From Hahella sp. CCB-MM4 (lineage in GTDB: Bacteria; Pseudomonadota; Gammaproteobacteria; Pseudomonadales; Oleiphilaceae): a stretch of 64,000 bases of DNA. This document shows, in pieces, positions 55,620-63,359 of this stretch (the stretch's first letter is position 1; each line of letters opens with the position of its first letter). Position numbers and translations under genes: made by a program. The notes under the pieces are model-generated. The model was not told the origin of the DNA, ran no database searches, and saw only the letters and a list, made by a program, of their open reading frames with translations. The stretch spans positions 213,291-277,290 of the forward strand of contig NZ_MRYI01000006.1 in the NCBI RefSeq assembly GCF_002260525.1, in the 5' to 3' direction.

Positions 55620-56642
55620 CTATTTTTCACCAGCCTGCAAATACTGAAGTTTCCTGCGTCGGGACAAAAAGAACCGCTCCCACTTCATTCCAAACCCCAT
55701 TAATCCAACCAATACCATAACCAGTCCCGCCAACTGCATATAGGTAGGGATTCTCGGATCAACAAACATCAGCTCAAAGAACAGGGCAAATAACACTTCT
55801 GTGGCCTGGGTCGTATCAACAGCGACCACCTTTACGGGGTCTGAAGTCAGGTTTCGGGCATAGAAAAATACCGATGTTGCCAATACTCCGGCAACCAATG
55901 CCACGATAAAGGTCTGTAAATATTGGTCTTCTGCCGGCATACCGGGCCAACATACAATCACCAGGAGCAACCAGAATGGAATTGACCCCAGCGAAAGAAG
56001 CAACACCACAGAGAAAGCGTTATTTAGAAGTGGAGATTGTATTCTTGGCACGTAGGCCAAGCCTCCATTTTTGGCAGAGTTAACCAGTTGATTGCCAAAA
56101 GGATAGGCAACCGCGGACACAATGATCGGCAGCACTCCCATGATGAACAGATCAGTATTGGTTTCGTCCACATCACCGGCCCAGTTAACCAGCGTCGCTC
56201 CGATTAATACCAGAAAGGAAAATGGCAGAACTCTCAGTGGAAACCGGTACCCCATAAACATCAATACGATGGGAGAGAATATGATCGTCAACTGAAAAGT
56301 TGCTGCAACGGCCCAACCTCGTAAATGTTCTGACGAGAATGCGATACCGGTATAAAACAGACCGCAGGAGAAACTCCCTGCAATGATCCAGAATGCCAGG
56401 TTCTGACGGAACAGGCGAAATAACTCCGGCAGATAGCCCCTTCCTTTCGTCAGGCGAAGCAAAACCAGCAATATAAGAATGGTAAACATATACCTTAAAA
56501 CGGCTGTCCAAACCCAACTTCCGCCACCGAACGAAATTTCGTAATTGATCACGAAAGTCAAACTAAACAGCGCGGCTGACACCAGACCTATCCCGATCAA
56601 TACGGGCAGGCTGGTTAATGATCGTTCATTCCGTGTAGTCAT
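55620..56642 (-). CDS. EmrE-type/DMT superfamily transporter
   Basis: This 340-residue protein has about ten membrane helices and the features of the multidrug-resistance efflux branch of the drug/metabolite transporter superfamily: FVINYEISFGGGSWVWTAVLRYM, GLFYTGIAFSSEHLRGWAVAAT and VAVDTTQATEVLFALFFELMF. It probably exports a small molecule across the inner membrane. It sits between the Rieske oxygenase and the PhyH genes, all on the minus strand. Confidence 0.8.
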   Translation of the reverse strand: MTTRNERSLTSLPVLIGIGLVSAALFSLTFVINYEISFGGGSWVWTAVLRYMFTILILLVLLRLTKGRGYLPELFRLFRQNLAFWIIAGSFSCGLFYTGIAFSSEHLRGWAVAATFQLTIIFSPIVLMFMGYRFPLRVLPFSFLVLIGATLVNWAGDVDETNTDLFIMGVLPIIVSAVAYPFGNQLVNSAKNGGLAYVPRIQSPLLNNAFSVVLLLSLGSIPFWLLLVIVCWPGMPAEDQYLQTFIVALVAGVLATSVFFYARNLTSDPVKVVAVDTTQATEVLFALFFELMFVDPRIPTYMQLAGLVMVLVGLMGFGMKWERFFLSRRRKLQYLQAGEK

Positions 56643-56663
56643 TCATCTTTATCCTTTATCGCA

Positions 56664-56723
56664 GGTGCCGTTTTATTCACCTCTGGTGCCGTTATATTCA
56701 CCTCGGGTGACATCATCCTTCAC
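56664..56723. repeat. 21-bp degenerate tandem repeat, about 2.5 units
   Basis: ggtgccgttttattcacctct is repeated at exactly 21 bp (56664, 56685) with a shorter third copy, between the exporter and the Rieske gene end. The last unit runs into the Rieske stop codon. Confidence 0.75.
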
Positions 56724-57942
56724 ACGAACTAAGTTGAGTTTCCCTGGTGCCTGCATCAGGGTCGTGGGAGATAGATGACCCGGTGTCTGCCTCGATCATG
56801 TTAATGAGATCAGGGCCGAGGACTTTATGGAGTATTCTCTGGTCCAGCATTTGAACCACTCGTTCCTGCTCGGTGTAGAGCCCTGTCACCTTATTGTTGA
56901 GCCCTTTTTGCTGGTATTCCGTAATCCAGTCATCCTCTTCCACCACTTGGTCCCATCGTTCCCTATAAAGGCTTGCCACAAGATCAAAGTCCTCCCGCTG
57001 CAGAGTTTCTTCTGGAAAGCAGTAGCCGACATTCACTGCGACGAGGTTCTCTGAAACTGGTGTTTTCTGAATCCACCACATACAGTCCTGGGCTGTCACG
57101 ATGAAAAAACCGGGGAGGATGACACAGAAATGGGTGCCGTTTTTTCCCTCACCGTAGATTCCTTGTGTATGGGGGAATCCACGGGTTCTCAGCCCTGGTT
57201 TAAGCGCGGGTGTATGAGGACTCCGATTGAATACCCCAACCCACTCACCAATACCTTCCAGAATTTCGACCGGCTGCTTGCCGATAGAATGTGAGTGTAT
57301 GCAGGGCGTGTGCAACGTTTCCATATCCACTTCGACATAGAGCTTCCAATTGGACTCAAGTGTATAACTCCGGCTATGAATACATCGCATCCGGTCGATT
57401 CTATGCGGCATCGCCACTGCGTTGATGTAGTCTCCCAAAAACTCTCGCAGGCTTAGAGGATGGTCAGAAAAATTCACAAACACCAGATTGCAGACCACGT
57501 CCACGGTCATTTCCAGTAAATCAAGATGGCAGGCATTTTTCATCCTGGATTCAGAGGACAAGCCATTGGCTTTGATGAGCTTTCCATTCAGGGCATAAAC
57601 CCATTTGTGATAAGGGCAAACCAATGCTTTCACCCGACCGGTATCCTGATCTGTTAACGGTGCCCCCCGATGCCGACATGAGTTGTAGAATGCCCTCACC
57701 TCTCCATCATGGTCCCTGACCACCAGAATGTTATTGCCAAGCAGGTCCCGTCTAACAAACTGACCATTGTGAAGCGAGCTTTCCAGGCACACAAAGTGCC
57801 ATGCACCATCAAACACTCTTTCCTTTTCCCTGTTAAACCAATATTGAGAGCTGTAACACCACGCAGGTAATGTGGTCGCTTCACCAATATCTTTAAACAC
57901 ACCTGTATAGAGTTCAGGGTCAAACATACTTGTACTGTCCAT
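56713..57942 (-). CDS. Rieske non-haem iron oxygenase, alpha subunit
   Basis: This 409-residue protein has a Rieske [2Fe-2S] centre (C89-R-H91 and C109-P-Y-H112) and a mononuclear iron site with H211 and H216 in METLHTPCIH. The residue bridging the two centres appears to be Glu (E208) rather than the usual Asp, as in carnitine monooxygenase-type enzymes that act on quaternary amines. This hints at a quaternary-amine or similar substrate. AAGGAG precedes the ATG. It leads the exporter and PhyH genes, so the three may form one pathway. No reductase gene is nearby. Confidence 0.85.
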   Translation of the reverse strand: MDSTSMFDPELYTGVFKDIGEATTLPAWCYSSQYWFNREKERVFDGAWHFVCLESSLHNGQFVRRDLLGNNILVVRDHDGEVRAFYNSCRHRGAPLTDQDTGRVKALVCPYHKWVYALNGKLIKANGLSSESRMKNACHLDLLEMTVDVVCNLVFVNFSDHPLSLREFLGDYINAVAMPHRIDRMRCIHSRSYTLESNWKLYVEVDMETLHTPCIHSHSIGKQPVEILEGIGEWVGVFNRSPHTPALKPGLRTRGFPHTQGIYGEGKNGTHFCVILPGFFIVTAQDCMWWIQKTPVSENLVAVNVGYCFPEETLQREDFDLVASLYRERWDQVVEEDDWITEYQQKGLNNKVTGLYTEQERVVQMLDQRILHKVLGPDLINMIEADTGSSISHDPDAGTRETQLSSCEG

Positions 57943-58430
57943 TGCTCGCTCCTTTGAACCGGAAAGTCAAAATCAAAAATTTGTGGCGTTTGCTTTAGAC
58001 GAGTCCCTTCGTGTTGTTTAGATGGTTTGTTTAAGCTCCCGAAGCAGATTCCAAATACTGCCTTTCGGAAGATTTATAGACGGGATTCAATCCCGATAAG
58101 CTGAGCGCATCGAGCGCCCTGAAAGAATACTGGATATTCGATTGCGACAGACAAATTGGTAACAAGCTGTTTGGTAAGTAGATAGGAAGGTAGAGAGGAA
58201 TAAGCAGCTTGTATGTAGAAAGATTGATAAGTAAAAAATTGGCAGTTGGGAGGTTGAAGCGTTTTCATGACAGTTCCTTCTTTTAACAAATCCATTCATC
58301 CAGCAGTTACAGGACTATATATCATACGTGCTGAGTATTAAATGCGATAGCTTCAGGTAAACACACTGTCATTAAACACGACTATGCTTCTATGACTGGT
58401 ATATACCAGAATAAAAACATAGGAGAAATT
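57943..58430 (+). other. Divergent intergenic region
   Basis: These 488 bases lie between the Rieske gene (minus) and the phosphodiesterase gene (plus). They contain loosely repeated gtaagtagatagg/ggtagagagg-like stretches near 58170-58250 and short frames on the minus strand without ribosome sites. Both promoters should lie here. Confidence 0.5.
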
Positions 58431-60200
58431 ATGCTTAACTGGAAGAGTTTAACTGTGGGCCTCGGCCTGCTAACAATGACGTCTTTAGCTGTGGCGGATA
58501 ATAAGGTTCTCTTGGTAGGAATTGACGGCCTGCAGTTAGAACAGTTTCAAAGGCTGGACACACCCAACTTCGACCGTCTCAACATAACGAAGGCATATAC
58601 TGGCGGAATTCAGGGGGCAACTTCAGAGCAGCCCACGGTTAGCGGCCCTGGCTGGGCGACTATTCTGACCGGCGTATGGATGTCCAAGCATCGGATTGAA
58701 TCCAACGATGCCGGGCTGGCCAACCCCGAATTTCCGAGCTTGTTTAAACGAATTAAAGATGCACATCCCGACGCCTACGTTGCAAGTATTGCCAACTGGT
58801 CTCCTATCAATACCAGTTTCTTCGCGAATGAAGTAGCAGGGATCGACGAAGTCGTCAGCGGCATCAACGATCAGGAAGTCGTCGACCACGCGCTGACCAC
58901 CCTATCCGCTACCTCACCGGAATTTGTGTTTCTGCACCTGGACGATCCTGATCACGCAGGGCACGCGAGTTGCTTCGGTAGTGCTTACGATCAGGCCGTA
59001 CATGACTCGGACCGCCGCCTGGGCCAACTCCTGGACAAAGTAGAAAGCCTTCAACGCCAGACCGCGGACAACTGGTTGGTGCTTGTAACCACGGACCATG
59101 GAAGAACACCGGTGATTGGCTGTCACCATGGCAACCAGACTGAGCCTGAGAAGACCATTTTCATAGGCTCCAACCAATCGATGAATGCCGAATTCTGGCA
59201 GCAGATTTCAGATATTCCCAATACGCAGTTCAATAGCCTCTATGGTTACCCATCCCAAGCCTCAATTGCACCAACTGTACTGAGACATCTCGGCATTCCC
59301 GTCGATGTATCCTGGCGGTTGGATGGGCTACCGTTGATTGGCGACCTGGGTGTTCGGAAACTGATGGAAGACGGCTCATCCCCGGAAAGCTTCACCTGGT
59401 ATACCGCTGAGCAGACTCCCGCCAACATCTACCGCAACGGCATACTGGTGGATCAGGTATATTCAATGGATCGAGGCTGGACTGATTCCAATATGAGCCC
59501 GCCGGGAGTCACGGACTATGTCGTGGAAATCAATAACACTCCGCTGGCACTAAGGGTCAATAATTTTCAGATTGACGCAGCTTTGAGCAAAGACGCTTTC
59601 AAAGCCTACTTCTTCCGCAATGATCTGCAATACGTTCGCTACAACAAAGTCCTCGATAAATCTGACGGCGGATACCCCCGAGAAACCAACGACCAGACCT
59701 GGCCAGGATTGGAAGCCTATCGCGACCAGATCACTGCCAGTTTCCAAAAAGACCTGGGAACCAGCTATTACTTTCTCAAAAACGGGCAGTATATCAACTA
59801 CGACAATATCGGAGACAAGGTCAGAAGTGGCTATCCAAAACCTATCAACAACTCTACCTGGCCGGGCCTGGAACCCTATAAGAACCAGATTGAGGCCGCC
59901 CTTCGCTGGCATAACCAGAAAGTCTATTTCTTCTTAAGCGACGGTGACTATATTCGCTATGACATCGATAAAGATGCCGTAGACAGTGGCTACCCCAAAC
60001 CAATCAACGACAGCACTTGGCCAGGGCTCGGTGACTATGCCCAGGAAATTACGGCTGCCGTAAAATGGAATGATGGCCGGGGCTATATCTTCCTGACCGG
60101 CCAGCGGTACCTGCGATACAACATCAGTGAAGATAAAGTGGATGAAGGCTATCCCATGCACGTGGACAACGCGACCTGGCCCGGTTTGTTAAACCCATAG
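58431..60200 (+). CDS. Secreted type I phosphodiesterase with four hemopexin-like repeats
   Basis: This 589-residue protein starts at ATG 58431 (GGAGAAA upstream) with a signal peptide ending AVAD. The N-terminal ~330 residues are an alkaline-phosphatase-fold phosphodiesterase/nucleotide pyrophosphatase: LLVGIDGLQLEQF, the nucleophile region TVSGPGWATILTGVW, HLDDPDHAGHASCFG and VTTDHGRTP supply the metal ligands. Four hemopexin-type repeats follow (about 390-585), each with a YFF/YIF..Y.RY strand and a DSGYPKPINDSTWPGL-like turn. Hemopexin repeats bind ligands or surfaces. The combination is unusual. Confidence 0.85.
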   Translation: MLNWKSLTVGLGLLTMTSLAVADNKVLLVGIDGLQLEQFQRLDTPNFDRLNITKAYTGGIQGATSEQPTVSGPGWATILTGVWMSKHRIESNDAGLANPEFPSLFKRIKDAHPDAYVASIANWSPINTSFFANEVAGIDEVVSGINDQEVVDHALTTLSATSPEFVFLHLDDPDHAGHASCFGSAYDQAVHDSDRRLGQLLDKVESLQRQTADNWLVLVTTDHGRTPVIGCHHGNQTEPEKTIFIGSNQSMNAEFWQQISDIPNTQFNSLYGYPSQASIAPTVLRHLGIPVDVSWRLDGLPLIGDLGVRKLMEDGSSPESFTWYTAEQTPANIYRNGILVDQVYSMDRGWTDSNMSPPGVTDYVVEINNTPLALRVNNFQIDAALSKDAFKAYFFRNDLQYVRYNKVLDKSDGGYPRETNDQTWPGLEAYRDQITASFQKDLGTSYYFLKNGQYINYDNIGDKVRSGYPKPINNSTWPGLEPYKNQIEAALRWHNQKVYFFLSDGDYIRYDIDKDAVDSGYPKPINDSTWPGLGDYAQEITAAVKWNDGRGYIFLTGQRYLRYNISEDKVDEGYPMHVDNATWPGLLNP

Positions 60201-60208
60201 CCGCTCAG

Positions 60209-60334
60209 CTAGTTTTATGCAGGACACCCATTAACCCCTTTTCAACTAGTTTTATGCAGGACACCCATTAAGCGCTTTTGCTGAATAATCACTTGTCACA
60301 CGCTTAAGTAGGCAAGTGATTAAGTGGGTGTCCT
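60209..60334. repeat. REP-like cluster (two direct copies and an inverted copy)
   Basis: ctagttttatgcaggacacc plus cattaa occurs at 60209-60234 and 60246-60271. An inverted copy of its core, gtgggtgtcct, lies at 60324-60334. Between them AATCACTTG (60287-60295) pairs with CAAGTGATT (60313-60321), giving a long BIME-like hairpin. The core tgggtgtcct also flanks the far side of the RAYT gene. Confidence 0.8.
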
Positions 60335-60406
60335 ATTATCTTTCTTGTTTTTGTTACCGTCTATTTTTTATCCCGTTTCCAGATCGTTTTTCTGGATCAT
60401 TTCAAA

Positions 60407-61051
60407 TCAGGGATTATTGGCCGCGTTCCAGGTGCCGCTGGTTCCAATCATGCGGGACCGGCAGAATACACAGTGAATGTTGGTGTATCTGTAACCCGTA
60501 CTGGCCAGCATATCCAACACATGTTTGAGGTTGACGCCACTCATCAGCTTACGATTTCGAACAGTGAGCACATCGAACTTCGGAAATGGATTGGGACACA
60601 GACGCTGCACGTGCGCTATCATGCCCTCATCGCCACTGTCCATGGCTTCCTGGCGCAAATTGATGTACGTTCTGTTGTTATCAATATCGCGACTGATGCT
60701 CTCATATGTTTCCCCGGTATCGTCTCCCTGATATTTGCCGAGGCTGTAGTTCCTGATTTTTTCGTTGCGCTGTAAACGCTGCAAATAATTAGTTTTGCCA
60801 CTGATGACAGAGTTCAATCCAGGATCCAACAAAGTTTTGGTATGGGGTCCGTAAAGATAAAGCTGTGTCCATTCAGGAACACCGATCCAGCCTCCCAGTC
60901 CAGGAAACTTCCTGGCGCGCCCCGTCTGCTTCCCAAAATCCGGGCGGGGAATATATCCTCCATGGGAAGTGATCAACAGATTCTCCGCCATCATGCCGGT
61001 ATCGTCGGTAAACAGATAAAGTTTGTCTCCCAAAGGTGTTTTCTTAGCCAT
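60407..61051 (-). CDS. Putative Stv-domain adhesin/effector-like protein
   Basis: This protein of about 214 residues starts at ATG 61051, after AGGAAG. It has ENLLITSHGGYIPRPDF, WTQLYLYGPHTKTLLDPGL, VISGKTNYLQ, FDVLTVRNRKLMSGVNL and a C-terminal GYRYTNIHCVFCRSRM. I associate this pattern with the putative adhesin Stv domain, found in proteobacterial effector and polymorphic-toxin settings. No signal peptide is visible. It lies between REP sequences and the RAYT gene, in what looks like an accessory region. Function is unproven. Confidence 0.6.
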   Translation of the reverse strand: MAKKTPLGDKLYLFTDDTGMMAENLLITSHGGYIPRPDFGKQTGRARKFPGLGGWIGVPEWTQLYLYGPHTKTLLDPGLNSVISGKTNYLQRLQRNEKIRNYSLGKYQGDDTGETYESISRDIDNNRTYINLRQEAMDSGDEGMIAHVQRLCPNPFPKFDVLTVRNRKLMSGVNLKHVLDMLASTGYRYTNIHCVFCRSRMIGTSGTWNAANNP

Positions 61052-61366
61052 ACATCTTCCTATTACTACTACATCCAAAGCACTATAGAACTGATCTCTT
61101 CTGAAAAGTTCACAGTACGGTCCATTAAAAGGCGTTTAATTTTGAGGACTTACAATAAAGGCAAATCGTGGGATGGGATAATAAGAAAATTATATCGAGT
61201 TGATTTACAGAGTTTCACTCCACAATTCCCTGTATTAATTCCACTGCCAGATTATTGTGTGCGGCATTCTAGATTAGCGCCGAACATATTCAATTAGACG
61301 AACAAATAATACCGCACTATGACTGTTCCATTATGAATTCGCATAGCATTAAATTCAGTGCCAGCG
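61052..61366. other. Gene-free stretch
   Basis: These 315 A/T-rich bases lie between the Stv-like gene start and the RAYT gene end. They should hold the promoter of the Stv-like gene. No other structure is seen. Confidence 0.5.
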
Positions 61367-62347
61367 CTAGGTCGCAAATAGTCGCCAAGCATGACGCCGA
61401 CCGTGACACCATTTTTGCCCGAGCTGTGAGATTGCCAACTCCATTTTCTCTAATCTACCAGCTAACCTGGGAAAACGATGCTCAAAAAATCGGACGCCAT
61501 CACGCCACTCATTCTGGTCGATATTTAGTCGCCGCAGAATTGGAGGAAAATAGTCTGGAACAGCTCCACGTTTATCCTCTCGAATAGCCCTACCCGTCCA
61601 GTCCACTAATACCAAATAGTCTTGAATATGAAAGTGAACACCTTCCTGATGAGAATCTTGTCGTTCATGACCAATCATCTCCACTAACCTGGAGATTCGG
61701 TTGGGCGAGCTTAGATGATCAATCCTTTCCTGGATAGAAGTGTAATCTGATGTTTCCGGCAATTTAGCAATGCCTGCCCGAATGGGGTTTAGATCCACAT
61801 AGACCATGCAAGTGAGTAACGCGGCGTCATCCAAAAGCGCCTGGGATTTAAAGCGCCCCTCCCAGAATCGCCCTTTGCATTCGTCTTCTTCATTGGCCTT
61901 GCGGGCAATGTGCTCATTGAGACAACGCATAAACCAGCTAATGGATTTCAAACGTTCACGCCACTCGCTGGCATATTCAGCCACTCTAAGCTGAGAACCC
62001 ACATCCAGCTTTTCTCCCTGCCGATATCTCGCCACCAAGGGGTTGCCACCAAACAACCGGCACCATCGCTCTATCACTTCATCCATAGACCATTGATTCA
62101 CACGATCAGGATTCACTTTCAAAACGACATGGTAATGATTACTCATCACTGCATAGGCTACGACATCTATGGCAAAGATCTCAGAGAGGAGAAATAGGCG
62201 ATCTACTATCCATTGGCGCCGATGTTCAAAGCTCCTGCCGGAGAATTCATCATGGCCACACAAAAACGCCCGTCGAACACAACGGGCAATACAGTGATAA
62301 TAGCGGGTATCGGTGAGTGATATGAGTTCCTTTCTCGCTAGGGTCAT
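61367..62347 (-). CDS. REP-associated tyrosine transposase (RAYT, Y1 HUH family)
   Basis: This protein of about 326 residues starts at ATG 62347, after GAGG. The N-terminal Y1 domain reads RYYHCIARCVRRAFLCG and VAYAVMSNHYHVVL (HUH site, H71 and H73). A MVYVDLNPIRAG segment near 185 carries the likely catalytic tyrosine. RAYTs act on REP palindromes. Here copies with core TGGGTGTCCT flank both ends of the gene, and two direct copies lie upstream of it, which fits a REPtron unit. Confidence 0.9.
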   Translation of the reverse strand: MTLARKELISLTDTRYYHCIARCVRRAFLCGHDEFSGRSFEHRRQWIVDRLFLLSEIFAIDVVAYAVMSNHYHVVLKVNPDRVNQWSMDEVIERWCRLFGGNPLVARYRQGEKLDVGSQLRVAEYASEWRERLKSISWFMRCLNEHIARKANEEDECKGRFWEGRFKSQALLDDAALLTCMVYVDLNPIRAGIAKLPETSDYTSIQERIDHLSSPNRISRLVEMIGHERQDSHQEGVHFHIQDYLVLVDWTGRAIREDKRGAVPDYFPPILRRLNIDQNEWRDGVRFFEHRFPRLAGRLEKMELAISQLGQKWCHGRRHAWRLFAT

Positions 62348-62406
62348 CCTTAACCTCAATACTGGATATTTAAACAGTCACAAGATTACGAAGTGAGAAA
62401 GGCTCC

Positions 62407-62471
62407 GTCAACTGGTTTGTGGGTGTCCTCTTTTTCAAGAGAGGCTTAGTCGATTGGTTTATGGGTGTCCT
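62407..62471. repeat. REP-like pair upstream of RAYT gene
   Basis: gtcaactggtttgtgggtgt plus cct (62407-62429) and gtcgattggtttatgggtgt plus cct (62449-62471) are near-identical direct copies, 42 bases apart. They share the tgggtgtcct core with the cluster at 60209-60334. Confidence 0.8.
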
Positions 62472-62493
62472 TTAAGTTATTTTACTACTCACA

Positions 62494-63021
62494 TTATCCA
62501 CGGCGAACGTAAAACTCCTGACCCGTTTTTTCGTCAACAAGAACATCTACCCCATTTTCATTTCTAACAAACTTCAAGCTTTCTGGAACCTGTTTTCCAT
62601 CAACATATTTACAGTTTGCGCTCAAAGATCCTTCATATTCCCAGCCTTCCGGCACGACAATGCGATCAACTTTTGTCGGCCTAGCACAACATACAGCTAT
62701 CGTATGATTCGGATTACTATTCCAATCAGATTCTCCGATCTCAGCCCAATCACAATCAGTAGTCATACCACGCATCTGATCGACAACAACTATATCTATC
62801 GCCTTGTCAGACTGCTTAAAAGTCAATCCGTTACTAATCAAATTTTCAACATAAGCTTGAACATCTTTAGGAACCATAAAGTTGACGCAAGCTAACTCGC
62901 CATCTGAGCAAAGAGTTTCATTTGGAAGAGCAGCCATAAAAGCGTTCACACCTCCAGAATATTTTTTAACAATCGCCTCACACCGAATAACGACCGACAA
63001 TGCCTCAATTAAAACAGCCAC
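62494..63021 (-). CDS. Conserved protein in toxin operon, possible immunity/partner
   Basis: This 175-residue protein starts at GTG 63021 with GAGG 5 bases upstream, and begins 19 bases after the stop of the 102-residue gene. MAVLIEALSVVIRCEAIV, then ETLCSDGELACVNFM and DWAEIGESDW recall a conserved uncharacterised family. There is no signal peptide or membrane segment. Position as the third gene after a toxin-like gene suggests a partner or immunity role. The DNA is clearly A/T-rich. Confidence 0.5.
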   Translation of the reverse strand: MAVLIEALSVVIRCEAIVKKYSGGVNAFMAALPNETLCSDGELACVNFMVPKDVQAYVENLISNGLTFKQSDKAIDIVVVDQMRGMTTDCDWAEIGESDWNSNPNHTIAVCCARPTKVDRIVVPEGWEYEGSLSANCKYVDGKQVPESLKFVRNENGVDVLVDEKTGQEFYVRRG

Positions 63022-63040
63022 TTAGACCTCTATACTTATC

Positions 63041-63349
63041 CTAATCCTGATGCCCTACAAATTTTCTCTGCCATTCTACAAATGCCACTTCATTGGGAAC
63101 ATTTCCCTGCCCCTGATAATAATGCACCCTATCTGCCATACTTTTAGCTCCAATATGTGAGAAAAAATCAGCATTTTGCACAGGTATGCCATGCTCACTG
63201 CAATAACGTGCATCAGTAAAATTTGCATAATACCCATTAACCAAACGAACAGCATCATCGTGTGAATATCCATGTGACGATTGTAAATGGCGTACCACAC
63301 ACTCAAACAAATAGACTTGGGTCTCATCTAAAGAAACTTTTAAATCCAT
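63041..63349 (-). CDS. Small partner/immunity-like protein next to ART-like toxin
   Basis: This 102-residue, probably helical cytosolic protein has an ATG after AGGAAAA and lies only 10 bases past the toxin stop codon. Sequences such as VYLFECVVRHLQSSHGYSHD and VNGYYANF somewhat recall small proteins that accompany DUF3990-type ADP-ribosyltransferase-like proteins. Position makes it the most likely immunity protein. This is inference. Confidence 0.5.
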   Translation of the reverse strand: MDLKVSLDETQVYLFECVVRHLQSSHGYSHDDAVRLVNGYYANFTDARYCSEHGIPVQNADFFSHIGAKSMADRVHYYQGQGNVPNEVAFVEWQRKFVGHQD

Positions 63350-63359
63350 AGCTATTTTC

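Noticed and set aside
55448..55630. 60-residue minus-strand frame between exporter and PhyH genes
   Set aside because: It overlaps both neighbours, lacks a ribosome site, and half of it is the translated 8-bp repeat.
58074..58299. Two overlapping minus-strand frames of about 70 residues
   Set aside because: There is no ribosome site, no family and skewed composition; the region is a divergent promoter region.
61333..61587. 84-residue plus-strand frame
   Set aside because: It is mostly antisense to the RAYT C-terminus and has no domain.
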